A DNA stretch of 64,000 bases from Jiella pacifica (GTDB lineage Bacteria; Pseudomonadota; Alphaproteobacteria; Rhizobiales; Rhizobiaceae): NCBI RefSeq assembly GCF_010500815.1, contig NZ_JAAAMG010000020.1:42411-106410 (forward strand), read 5' to 3'. Below are positions 36,663 to 45,261 of this stretch, piece after piece; the stretch's first letter is position 1, and each line of letters opens with the position of its first letter. The position numbers were made by a program, and so were the translations under genes. Below the pieces are notes generated by a model that did not search any database, was not told the DNA's origin, and saw only the letters and a list, made by a program, of their open reading frames with translations.

Positions 36663-36690
36663 TATTGCTTAAGGAGCGCATGGGTGATAG

Positions 36691-37089
36691 ATGCGTTGCG
36701 TTATGAACAAGCCTACTCTCCCATCGCTATTGGCTGCGAACGGCTTGAAGAAGCTCGGCGAGGACGTGAGCGCCGCCCGGAAACGTCGGCAGTTCACGCA
36801 GAGGCGTCTCGCCGAGGGTGCCGGGGTGTCGCTTCCGACGATCAGGCGCCTCGAGAGTGGCGATCCCGGCGTTTCCCTTGCGACCTTGGCAATGGTCCTC
36901 GTGGTCCTCGGCGAGGGACGGCGCCTGGCGCAGCTCCTCGACGCGAGCGCTGACGACGTGGGGCTGATGCTCGAGCAGCAGGGCCTGCCGAAGCGTGTGA
37001 GGTCCCCGCGCAAGAAGGTCGCGTCCAGCGGGTCTTCGAGCGGATCCGTGTCTCCGTCGGACGACGATGCCATCGGCGAGGCATTCTGA
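36691..37089 (+). CDS. hipB: HipB-like antitoxin / XRE-family regulator
   Basis: About 132 residues. The XRE HTH is RRQFTQRRLAEGAGVSLPTI RRLESGDPGVSL near residues 30-60, followed by helices and a Ser-rich C-terminal tail (SSGSSSGSVSPSDDD). HipB binds and inhibits HipA and represses the operon. Start at 36691 or 36703 is possible; AAGGAG lies at 36671. Its stop overlaps the hipA ATG, giving coupled translation. Confidence 0.85.
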   Translation: MRCVMNKPTLPSLLAANGLKKLGEDVSAARKRRQFTQRRLAEGAGVSLPTIRRLESGDPGVSLATLAMVLVVLGEGRRLAQLLDASADDVGLMLEQQGLPKRVRSPRKKVASSGSSSGSVSPSDDDAIGEAF

Positions 37090-38402
37090 TGGCGAGGACA
37101 CTCAAGGTCTGCATCGGAGACCGCGGGCTGACGGTCGGCACCCTGAGCTTCGACGCGCAGGGAAACCGGGAGTTCAGCAGCTTCCAGTACGACGACGAAT
37201 GGATCGAGAGCCCGCGCGGGTTCGCCATCGTCCCGTCGATGCCGCTCGACCGCAACAGGCGCTTCTTCCGAAAGGAGGGAAACCACGTTTCCCCGCTTCC
37301 GCTCGCCCTGGTGGACACGACGCCCGACTCCTGGGGACGCAACATCATCCGGCGCGACGCCCGGGAGAACCGTGAGGACACGCGTCCCCTCCACGAGTTC
37401 GACTACCTCCTTGCGGTCGACGACTTCAGCCGGATGGGAGCCCTGCGGTTCCGCGAGGAAGCGGACGGGTCAAATTTTTTGGCGTCCCACCCGTCGGGGC
37501 GGCACGAAATCCCGCCGCTCCTCGAACTCGGCCAGCTCGGCCAGTCCATCGAGAGCCTCGAGAAGCAGGATCCCCAGACCGCCGCGGGATTGAAACGCCT
37601 TCGCCAGATCGGCAGCGCCCTCGGCGGTGCGCGACCCAAATGCTCCGTCATAGACGCGGACGGGTCTCTGCTGATCGCCAAGTTCACGTCGGTCCACGAC
37701 ACGTATCCGGTCGAGAAGGCCGAGGTCCTGACGCTCAACCTCGCGCGACTGACCGGGCTGAACGCGCCGCCCGCGCGCCTCGACACGAGCGGCGACCTCC
37801 CCGTCGCGCTCATCCGGCGGTTCGATCGACAGGGAGCGGGCCGCGTTCCGTACATCTCGGCGCAGACGATGCTGGACGCGCCTGACGCCACATCCGGCAC
37901 CTACACGCAGCTCGCGGAGGCGATCCGCCAGCATTCCGACGATCCCGCGCGGGACCTCGCCGAACTCTTCGGCCGGATCGGGTTCACGATCCTCGTCTCG
38001 AACGTCGACGACCACCTGAAGAACCACGGCTTCCTGTACGACGGCAGGGGCCGCTGGCGCCTGTCCCACATGTTCGACGTCAATCCCGCTCCCGAGCGCC
38101 ATCGCGAGCTGAAGACCGCCATCTCGGAGATCTCCGGTCCCGACGCCAGCATCGAGGCGCTTGTCTGGCATGCCGCGTTCTTCGACCTTTCCGAAGACGA
38201 TGCGGCGGCGGTCCTCGGGTCGATGGCGGAGACCGTATCCCAAAGTTGGGAAGGCCTGGCCCGCGAGTTCGGCATGGACCGCGAGGACATCCGAACGTAT
38301 CGGGCGGCGTTCGAGCACGAAGAGATGGACAAGGCCGTTTCCCTCAAGTCGACGCAGGTGCCGAGGAACGTCCCGCCGCCGGCGGGAGCGCTCACGCCGT
38401 GA
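37089..38402 (+). CDS. hipA: HipA-family serine/threonine kinase toxin
   Basis: A 437-residue HipA. Family blocks: VDTTPDSWGRNIIRR in the N-terminal lobe, ALGGARPKCSVIDADGSLLI with the ATP-binding Lys, ALIRRFDR, and the catalytic loop VSNVDDHLKNHGFL followed by SHMFDVNPAP (Mg-binding). HipA kinases phosphorylate aminoacyl-tRNA synthetases or related targets and induce persistence. Catalytic residues look intact. The pair is unrelated in detail to the second HipBA at 55.5-57.3 kb. It lies 98 nt before the copper-efflux genes. Confidence 0.9.
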   Translation: MARTLKVCIGDRGLTVGTLSFDAQGNREFSSFQYDDEWIESPRGFAIVPSMPLDRNRRFFRKEGNHVSPLPLALVDTTPDSWGRNIIRRDARENREDTRPLHEFDYLLAVDDFSRMGALRFREEADGSNFLASHPSGRHEIPPLLELGQLGQSIESLEKQDPQTAAGLKRLRQIGSALGGARPKCSVIDADGSLLIAKFTSVHDTYPVEKAEVLTLNLARLTGLNAPPARLDTSGDLPVALIRRFDRQGAGRVPYISAQTMLDAPDATSGTYTQLAEAIRQHSDDPARDLAELFGRIGFTILVSNVDDHLKNHGFLYDGRGRWRLSHMFDVNPAPERHRELKTAISEISGPDASIEALVWHAAFFDLSEDDAAAVLGSMAETVSQSWEGLAREFGMDREDIRTYRAAFEHEEMDKAVSLKSTQVPRNVPPPAGALTP

Positions 38403-38500
38403 GCCGGAGCCTGCGGCACATGAACCCGGCAGGACGCCAACGGGCGAGTTGCCGCTCGTGCGCACTGTTCCCGCGCCGCGTCATGTGGCAGTCTGGGGAG

Positions 38501-38887
38501 ATGAACCGTCCGCCCGTCCTGCGATGCCTCGTCGCCATGATCCTGCTGGCACTGCTCGCCGTGCCGTTCGGCGGGACGATGGCCATGGGCGGCAGCGTTC
38601 CGGATGCCGGGCAGATGGCCGGCATGTCCATGACCGGAACGTCCACGGACTCCTCCAGCGGCGACATGGACTGTTGTCCACCGGAAAAGCCGGACCTGTC
38701 CAGCACGTGCGACAAGTCGGCGTGCCCGACGATGGCTACCTGCATGCAGCAGTGCGTTCCCGCATCGGCAGCGGCTGAACTCCGCGTCATCTCGGACCTC
38801 ATCCGCCAGGATGAGGGAATGCCGGACCTCGACGACCTCCTCGCCTCGCTCGGGCACGAACCGCCTCCGCGACCTCCCAAGACCTGA
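38501..38887 (+). CDS. Cys/Met-rich exported protein at the head of the copper-efflux genes
   Basis: About 128 residues with a signal peptide (LRCLVAMILLALLAVPFGGT). The mature part is rich in Met and Cys: MAGMSMTGTS, DMDCCPPEK, and a cluster TCDKSACPTMATCMQQC, all soft-metal ligands. No named family is certain; similar small proteins precede cus-type operons. ATG 38501 is used; ATG 38483 is an alternative with no better ribosome site. A role as a periplasmic copper or silver buffer is inferred. Confidence 0.6.
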   Translation: MNRPPVLRCLVAMILLALLAVPFGGTMAMGGSVPDAGQMAGMSMTGTSTDSSSGDMDCCPPEKPDLSSTCDKSACPTMATCMQQCVPASAAAELRVISDLIRQDEGMPDLDDLLASLGHEPPPRPPKT

Positions 38888-39012
38888 TCGACCCAGCCGA
38901 CGCCGTGGCGTCGTTTGAACGGTGCGGAGCCTTCCGCGCCGATGCTGACGTTTGACACATGACCCACCTCCCGCAGGCGAAGCCGCGGACGGGTCGATCA
39001 GGATCGAAGACC

Positions 39013-39417
39013 ATGAAGAAGATAAACATGCGCGTCGCCGCGGCGGCGATCGCAACCCTCGTGTCGTTCGGGCTCGGGGCGTCCGCGCTCGCGGCGATGA
39101 CGGACTACGAGTTCCAGCTCGTCGAGACCAAGGTGAAGTCCGGGAAGGACGCCGTCGTCGCCGTCCGGCTCGTTGACAAGCGCACGGGCAAAACCGTCCC
39201 CGACGCCGTCGTCTTCGAGACGCGTGCCGACATGGCGCCCGACGGCATGGAGACGATGACGACGCCCATCGAGGCGGTTCCTTCGGACGAACCCGGCGTC
39301 TACCGCTTCAAGGTCGCCCTAGTTATGGAAGGCGGCTGGCGGATCTCGCTCGGGGCCAAGATCCAGGGCGAGGAAGGCACATTGAAGAACGAGGTCGTCC
39401 TCCAGGCGACCGAGTGA
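39013..39417 (+). CDS. FixH/YtkA-like exported protein
   Basis: A 134-residue protein with signal peptide (cleavage near ALAA). The core DYEFQLVETKVKSGKDAVVA VRLVDKRTGKTVPDAVV and PGVYRFKVALVMEGGWRISL is the Ig-like fold of YtkA/FixH (PF13115) with Met-rich turns (RADMAPDGMETMTTP). Such proteins sit directly before CusB/CzcB in many operons, where they probably aid periplasmic metal handling. It overlaps cusB by one base (TGATG). Confidence 0.82.
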   Translation: MKKINMRVAAAAIATLVSFGLGASALAAMTDYEFQLVETKVKSGKDAVVAVRLVDKRTGKTVPDAVVFETRADMAPDGMETMTTPIEAVPSDEPGVYRFKVALVMEGGWRISLGAKIQGEEGTLKNEVVLQATE

Positions 39418-40907
39418 TGCGGACGGTCCTTGGCGGCCTCACCCTCGTCGCCGTCGTGGCGGCGGGGGCGGGAGGCTATTGGGCGGGGCAGGCCGGAGTG
39501 ACGGTTGCCCGGCTCGAGGAGATGCTCGGATCGCCCGGCGCCGCGCCCGTTCGTCTCGAGCGGGCGATCGTAGGGGAGATGCCGGTAGGCCCGAAGGCCG
39601 CCCCCACCTCCTTGCCCATCCTCTACTGGCGCGACCCCGACGGGACACCGAGCTATTCCGCTAAGCCGAAGACAACCGACGACGGGCGGGAGTTCGTTCC
39701 CGTCCACGAGGACGGGGCGGGTCCGGCGTCGGCGGCGGTCGCGGCGGCACCGACGCCTGCCATGGTGGACGGCGCGACCGGGGACAGGAAGGTCCGCTAC
39801 TACCGGAACCCGATGGGCCTGCCCGACACCTCGCCGGTGCCGAAGAGGGACTCGATGGGGATGGACTACATCCCGGTCTACGAGGGGCCGGAAGAGGAGG
39901 AGGGCGTCGTCACGATCTCCCCGGGGCGGCTACAGAGGACGGGTTTCCGTTCGGAGCAGGTGTCCCGGCAGGTCGTCGGCCGCCCGTTGCGGGTGCCCGG
40001 CGTGGTGAAGCTCGACGAGCGCATGGTGTCCGTCGTCGCGACGCGTGCCGACGCCTTCGTCGAGGAGGTCGCCGACGTCACCACGGGATCGGCCGTCAGC
40101 AAGGGGCAGCCGCTTGTTCGGCTCTATTCCCCCGAAATGGCGGCCGCCGGCGCGCAGTACGTCATTGAGCTGAAGAGCGGCGGCGCGGCGAGATCGGGCG
40201 GAGCCGGCCTGAAGCTCCGCAACCTCGGCGTTCCCGAGGAAGCCATCACCGAGATGGAGCGGACGGGCAAGGTGCCGCAGTCCATGACCTGGACGGCGCC
40301 GCGTGACGGGCTCGTCCTGGAGCGTGCCGCCGTCGACGGCATGATGACGGAGGCGGGAGATGTCCTATTCCGCCTCGCCGACGTCTCGCGGGTCTGGGTC
40401 GTCGCGGACGTGCCGGAACGCGAGGTCGGTTCGGTCCGGCTCGGCAGCACCGTGACAGCGGCGTTTCGGGGGTTGCCCGGCCGGACGTTCGACGGCCGCG
40501 TCGACCTCGTTTACCCGCAGGTCTCGCCCGAGACACGGACGGTGAAGATGCGCATCGAGGTCACCAACCCCGACGGACTCCTGCTGCCGGACATGTATGC
40601 CGACGTCGGCATCGACACCGGGACGGGCGAGGCCGTAGTCGCGGTCCCGAACGACGCCGTCCTCGACACGGGGTCGCGGCAGGTCGTCATTCTCGATCGC
40701 GGCGGAGGCCGCTTCGAGCCGCGGCCCGTGGAGGTGGGTGTCCGGGGGACGGACATGACCGCGATCGCGAAGGGCGTGGAGGAGGGCGACCGCGTCGTCG
40801 TCGGCGCGAACTTTTTGATCGACGCCGAGAGCAACATCAAGGCGGCCCTGTCCGCCCTCGATCACAAGATGCCCGAGCAGGCTCCGATGGCCGAGGCACG
40901 GCCGTGA
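39417..40907 (+). CDS. cusB: CusB-type RND efflux periplasmic adaptor with tandem metal-binding segments
   Basis: About 496 residues. After a membrane anchor (LVAVVAAGAGGYWAG) come two related segments: ILYWRDPDGTPSYSAKPKTT and RYYRNPMGLPDTSPVPKRDS MGMDYIPVYEG. The second is the standard heavy-metal-binding domain with Met ligands; the first keeps the frame but has lost the Met residues. The membrane-fusion core follows (VVATRADAFVEEVADVTTGS AV, LYSPEMAAAGAQYV, LPDMYADVGI). Start is ATG 39417 (GTG 39414 also possible). It overlaps cusA by 4 nt. Confidence 0.92.
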   Translation: MRTVLGGLTLVAVVAAGAGGYWAGQAGVTVARLEEMLGSPGAAPVRLERAIVGEMPVGPKAAPTSLPILYWRDPDGTPSYSAKPKTTDDGREFVPVHEDGAGPASAAVAAAPTPAMVDGATGDRKVRYYRNPMGLPDTSPVPKRDSMGMDYIPVYEGPEEEEGVVTISPGRLQRTGFRSEQVSRQVVGRPLRVPGVVKLDERMVSVVATRADAFVEEVADVTTGSAVSKGQPLVRLYSPEMAAAGAQYVIELKSGGAARSGGAGLKLRNLGVPEEAITEMERTGKVPQSMTWTAPRDGLVLERAAVDGMMTEAGDVLFRLADVSRVWVVADVPEREVGSVRLGSTVTAAFRGLPGRTFDGRVDLVYPQVSPETRTVKMRIEVTNPDGLLLPDMYADVGIDTGTGEAVVAVPNDAVLDTGSRQVVILDRGGGRFEPRPVEVGVRGTDMTAIAKGVEEGDRVVVGANFLIDAESNIKAALSALDHKMPEQAPMAEARP

Positions 40908-43900
40908 TCGCCCGCATGATCGCATGGTCGACGAGGAATCTAGTCCTAGTCCTCGTCGGCACGCTCTTTGCCGTCGCGGGCGGCCTCTACGCCCTGAAGA
41001 CGCTGCCGCTCGATGCGATCCCCGACCTCTCCGACATCCAGGTGATCGTCTACACCGAGTTTCCCGGCCAAGCGCCGCAGGTCGTCGAGGACCAGGTCAC
41101 TTATCCGCTGACGACCGCGATGCTGACGGTGCCCAGGTCCAAGGTCGTGCGCGGCTTCTCCTTCTTCGGCGTGTCCTTCGTCTACGTCGTGTTCGAGGAC
41201 GGCACCGATCCCTACTTCGCCCGAAGCCGCGTCCTCGAGTTCCTGAACGCGGCGGGGCGTCGCCTTCCTGCCGGCGTGACCCCGACCCTCGGGCCGGATG
41301 CGACGGGCGTCGGCTGGGTCTACCAGTATGCCCTGGTCGCCAAGGACAAGACGCTCGCCGAGCTTCGGTCCATGCAGGACTGGGTCGTGCGCTTCGCCGC
41401 CTCGGACGCGGACGGCGTCGCCGAGGTCGCGAGCGTCGGCGGCTTCGTGAAGCAGTACGCGATCGTGGTCGATCCCAACCGCATGCGGGCGCAGGGCGTC
41501 AGCCTGGATATGATCCGGCAGGCCGTCGCGGCCAGCAACATGAACGTCGGCGGCCGGACGATAGAGATGGCCGAGACAGAGTTCATGATCCGCGGCCGAG
41601 GCTACCTCAAAGGCGTGAAGGACCTCGAGGACGTCGTCCTCATGAGTTCCGGCGGCGTGCCGCTGCGGCTCGGCGACGTCGCCCGGGTCGAGACCACGCC
41701 CGACGAGCGCCGGGGCATCACGGAGCTGAACGGGGACGGCGAGGTCGCGAGCGGCATCGTCATGCAACGCTACGGGGCCAACGCCCTCGACGTGATCGGC
41801 GACGTGAAGGCGAAGCTCGCGGCCATCCTGCCGAGCCTTCCGGCTGGAACCGAGATCCTGCCCGTCTACGACCGCTCGCAGCTCATCGAGCGGGCCATCG
41901 AGACTCTGAAGGGCACGCTCCTCGAGGAGAGCCTCATCGTCGCGCTCGTTTGCGTGGTGTTCCTCCTCCACCTCAGGAGCGCGCTCGTCGCCATCCTCAT
42001 GCTGCCCGTCGGGATCCTGATGGCCTTCGGCGCAATGAAGCTGATGGGGCTCGGCTCCAACATCATGAGTCTCGGCGGCATCGCCATCGCCGTCGGCGCG
42101 ATGATCGACGCCGCCATCGTCATGATCGAGAACGCCCACAAGCATCTGGAGCGGGCGTCGCCCGGCAAGCCGCGGGTGGAGGTCCTGGTTGATGCTGCGA
42201 GCGAGGTTGGGCCCGCGCTGTTCTTCAGCCTCCTCGTGATCACGGTCTCTTTCCTGCCGATCTTCACGCTGGAGTCGCAGGAGGGGCGCCTGTTCGGGCC
42301 GCTGGCCTTCACCAAGACCTTCGCCATGGCGGCGGCGGCGATCCTGTCGGTGACCCTGGTTCCGGCGCTGATGGTCCTCTTCGTGCGCGGGCGCATCGTG
42401 CCCGAGCACCGCAATCCCGTGAACCGCTTCTTGATCTGGGTCTATCGCCCAGTCATACGCGGCGTCCTGCGGGCGAAGACCCTGACCATCCTCCTTGCCG
42501 TGGTCGCGCTCGGCGTGACGGTCTGGCCGGCCCGGCAGATCGGGTCCGAGTTCATGCCGAACCTCAACGAGGGGACGCTGATGTACATGCCGACGACGCT
42601 CCCGGGGCTGTCGGTGACCAAGGCCGCCGAGCTTCTCCAGACGCAGGACCGCATCATCAAGTCGTTTCCCGAGGTCGCCTCGGTCTACGGCAAGGCCGGC
42701 AGGGCGCAGACCGCCACCGATCCCGCCCCGACGGAGATGTTCGAGACGCTGATCAACCTGAAGCCGGAGGAGGAATGGCGGCCGGGCGTCACAGTCGACA
42801 GCCTCAAGGCCGAGATGGACAAGGCCCTCCAGTTCCCCGGCGTTTCGAACGCCTGGACGATGCCGATCCGCGCCCGCATCGACATGCTCTCGACGGGCAT
42901 CCGGACTCCCGTCGGCGTGAAGGTGTTCGGCACGGATCTCACCGAAATGGAAGCGGCGGCGAGGGACATCGAGCGCGTGCTGAAGGACGTGCCGGGAACG
43001 TCCAGCGCCTACGCCGAGCGGGTGGTCGGAGGTTATTTCCTGGACATCGTTCCCGACCGGCAGGCGCTCGGTCGCTACGGGCTGTCCGTCGGTGCGGTGC
43101 AGGAGACGATCGGGATGGCGCTCGGCGCTGAGACGGTGACGACGACCGTGGAGGGACGCGAGCGGTACGGCGTCGTGATCCGCTATCCGCGGGACCTGCG
43201 CTCCGACCCCGACGCCGTCGCGAGGGACGTGCAGATCGCGCTGCCCGGCGGAGGCGCGGTTCCGCTCGGCGAGGTCGCCAAGGTCGAGCTGACGCGTGGG
43301 GCGACCTCGATCAGGACCGAGAACGGCCAGCTCGCGATCTACGTCTTCGTCGACATCGCCGGGCGGGACCTCGGCGGCTACGTCGCGGAGGCGCAGGAGG
43401 CGGTGGCCAAGGGAGTGACGTTTCCGCGCGGCACCTATGTCGCCTGGAGCGGGCAATTCGAGTACCTCCAGCGAGCGGAGGCTAGGCTGAAGGTCGTCGT
43501 TCCCGTCACGCTGCTCCTGATCTTCCTCCTGCTCTACCTGAACTTCCGGTCCATGACGGAGACGCTGATCGTCATGCTGTCCCTGCCGTTCGCGGTGGTC
43601 GGCGGCGTCTGGTTGATGTGGTGGCTCGGCTTCAACATGTCGGTCGCCGTGGCAGTGGGTTTCATTGCCCTTTCGGGCGTCGCGGCCGAGACAGGCGTGA
43701 TCATGCTGATCTACCTCCAGCACGCCGTCGCGGAGGTCCGCGCACGGTGCGAGGCCGAGGGCAGGGCCTTCGACCGTGAATCCTTGCGGGACGCCATCAT
43801 GATCGGCGCCGTTGAGCGAGTCAGGCCGAAGATGATGACCGTGGTGGCCATTACCGCGGGGCTCCTGCCGATCCTGTGGAGCCATGGTTCAGGCTCGGAG

Positions 43901-44080
43901 GTGATGCAGAGGATCGCGGTGCCGATGATCGGCGGCATGGCTTCTTCGACCGTCCTGACGCTCGTCGTCATCCCGGCCGTGTTCGCGCTGGTGAAGGGAT
44001 GGCGCTTGCCGAAGGCGGGCGGTGCGGTCAGCCGGGACGTCGCGTCGGTCAGACAGGGATCCGAAGAGGTGCACGCATGA
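40904..44080 (+). CDS. cusA: CusA-type heavy-metal efflux RND transporter
   Basis: A 1058-residue inner-membrane RND pump. Helix 4 has GGIAIAVGAMIDAAIVMIEN AHK with the proton-relay Asp pair, and porter-domain motifs are complete. Met residues occupy the three positions used by Escherichia coli CusA to bind Cu(I)/Ag(I): TLMYMPTTLPG, PTEMFETLIN and RIDMLSTGIRTP. This favours the monovalent-metal subgroup over CzcA. No outer-membrane channel (CusC) gene is seen in the window, so the complex must borrow one. The stop overlaps the next start (ATGA). Confidence 0.95.
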   Translation: MIARMIAWSTRNLVLVLVGTLFAVAGGLYALKTLPLDAIPDLSDIQVIVYTEFPGQAPQVVEDQVTYPLTTAMLTVPRSKVVRGFSFFGVSFVYVVFEDGTDPYFARSRVLEFLNAAGRRLPAGVTPTLGPDATGVGWVYQYALVAKDKTLAELRSMQDWVVRFAASDADGVAEVASVGGFVKQYAIVVDPNRMRAQGVSLDMIRQAVAASNMNVGGRTIEMAETEFMIRGRGYLKGVKDLEDVVLMSSGGVPLRLGDVARVETTPDERRGITELNGDGEVASGIVMQRYGANALDVIGDVKAKLAAILPSLPAGTEILPVYDRSQLIERAIETLKGTLLEESLIVALVCVVFLLHLRSALVAILMLPVGILMAFGAMKLMGLGSNIMSLGGIAIAVGAMIDAAIVMIENAHKHLERASPGKPRVEVLVDAASEVGPALFFSLLVITVSFLPIFTLESQEGRLFGPLAFTKTFAMAAAAILSVTLVPALMVLFVRGRIVPEHRNPVNRFLIWVYRPVIRGVLRAKTLTILLAVVALGVTVWPARQIGSEFMPNLNEGTLMYMPTTLPGLSVTKAAELLQTQDRIIKSFPEVASVYGKAGRAQTATDPAPTEMFETLINLKPEEEWRPGVTVDSLKAEMDKALQFPGVSNAWTMPIRARIDMLSTGIRTPVGVKVFGTDLTEMEAAARDIERVLKDVPGTSSAYAERVVGGYFLDIVPDRQALGRYGLSVGAVQETIGMALGAETVTTTVEGRERYGVVIRYPRDLRSDPDAVARDVQIALPGGGAVPLGEVAKVELTRGATSIRTENGQLAIYVFVDIAGRDLGGYVAEAQEAVAKGVTFPRGTYVAWSGQFEYLQRAEARLKVVVPVTLLLIFLLLYLNFRSMTETLIVMLSLPFAVVGGVWLMWWLGFNMSVAVAVGFIALSGVAAETGVIMLIYLQHAVAEVRARCEAEGRAFDRESLRDAIMIGAVERVRPKMMTVVAITAGLLPILWSHGSGSEVMQRIAVPMIGGMASSTVLTLVVIPAVFALVKGWRLPKAGGAVSRDVASVRQGSEEVHA

Positions 44081-44208
44081 GCGCGATCGATCACGTGGAT
44101 AATTTCCCAGGCACTACGGCTGCCGAGAGGTCCGCAAACGAGACGTCCGAGGAGTTCCGGACGGCGATCGTCAGGCTCCTTGCCTTCGCCGCGGTGTCCG
44201 CCATTTAG
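44077..44208 (+). pseudogene. 5' fragment of a gene downstream of cusA
   Basis: The ATG at 44077 overlaps the cusA stop by 4 nt, as expected for a genuine operon member, and encodes 43 residues (SAIDHVDNFPGTTAAERSAN... RTAIVRLLAFAAVSAI) before a stop. The sequence then changes to IS630-related DNA. It is best read as a gene cut by the insertion or its decay. Family unknown. Confidence 0.5.
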
Positions 44209-44289
44209 GTGACACTGGTCCTCGACATCCGCAGGCTCGTCCGTTCGGCCGTCTCCAGCCGGAGCGAACGCGCCAACCTCGCGGAATTC

Positions 44290-45139
44290 TTCTGCCTTGG
44301 GATTGTTGGCGTTGTATTCGGCAAGGAAGCGGTTGATGGCGTTCTGAAGCTCGGCGAGCGAGCGAAAGACGCCGCGTCTCAGTCGTCTCCGGCTCAGCTT
44401 GGCGAAGAAGCCCTCGACCGCGTTGAGCCATGAGGACGAGGTAGGCGTGAAGTGGAAGGTCCAGCGCGGATGTCGGGCCAACCACTCGCGAACCTTCGGG
44501 TGCTTGTGGGCGGCATAATTGTCGACGATAGCGTGGACGGTCTTTCCCGCCGGGACCTGGCGCTCGAGTTCCTTCAGGAAGCGAATGAACTCCTGATGGC
44601 GATGGCGCTGCATGTTCCGACCGATGACGGTCCCGTCGAGAATATTGAGGGCGGCAAACAGCGTCGTCGTTCCATGCCGCTTGTAGTCATGCGTCATCGT
44701 CGCGCCGCGGCCGGTCTTCATGGGTAATCCAGGCTGGGTACGGTCGAGCGCCTGGATCTGGCTCTTCTCGTCGACGCTGAGAACCACGGCGTGTGCCGGC
44801 GGGTCGACATAGAGCCCGACGACGTCGCGAAGCTTCTCGACGAAGGCCGGATCGTTGGAGAGCTTGAAGGTCCGCCATCTGTGCGGCGCAAGGCCGTGCG
44901 CCTTCCAGATTGTCTGAATGGTCGAGACCGCCAACCCGACCGTCTTGGCCATCGCTTGCGCCGTCCAATGCGTCGCTTCGTGCGGCGGGGCCTCGTGGGT
45001 CAGGCGAACGACTTCCTTCACCGTTTCATCGGGAACCGGCGGCGTGCCGGACGGACGGGTCTTGTCGCGCAACAGCCCCTCGACGCCTTCGCCCATAAAA
45101 CGCTCCTGCCAGCGCCAGACCGTCGTCTTCGACTTGCCG
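44290..45139 (-). mobile_element. IS630-family transposase remnant
   Basis: The frame encodes an IS630/Tc1-type DDE transposase core: KSKTTVWRWQERFMGEGVEG, the first Asp in VVLSVDEKSQIQALDRTQPG, the second Asp in AIVDNYAAHKHPKVREWL and the Glu in SSSWLNAVEGFFAKLSRR. All three catalytic residues remain. But the N-terminal HTH is missing (the frame begins inside GKSKTTV) and the usual C-terminal end is lost after FLAEYNANNPK, where the frame runs on into unrelated DNA. Both ends of the element are gone, so it is probably immobile. Confidence 0.8.
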
Positions 45140-45178
45140 GGTGGCAGCTGCCACCAGCTAAAAAGTGGCAGCTGCCAC
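45140..45178. repeat. Paired perfect palindromes next to the IS630 remnant
   Basis: GGTGGCAGCTGCCACC (45140-45155) is a perfect 16-bp palindrome; GTGGCAGCTGCCAC (45165-45178) repeats its centre 10 nt further on. They sit exactly at the broken 5' edge of the transposase. They may be an IS-end or REP-like element, or a target of insertion. No third copy was noticed in the window. Confidence 0.55.
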
Positions 45179-45261
45179 CTTTTCACGAACTAGCGGCCGA
45201 CGTGTCCAAAGAGCGCCATGCTTCCGAACGGACCCACAAAGAACGCTAACTCTTTTCTCGC

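Noticed and set aside
36669..37394. Minus-strand frame opposite hipB and the hipA start
   Set aside because: No motif; hipBA on the other strand is well supported.
40946..43885. Very long minus-strand frame (979 residues) opposite cusA
   Set aside because: It is the antisense shadow of a 1058-residue RND pump in high-GC DNA; composition is Arg/His/Asp-rich with no family motif.
43711..45186. 491-residue transposase frame as a single complete gene
   Set aside because: The N-terminal HTH is replaced by palindrome-derived residues and the C-terminal 190 residues are antisense cusA; only the DDE core belongs to the transposase.
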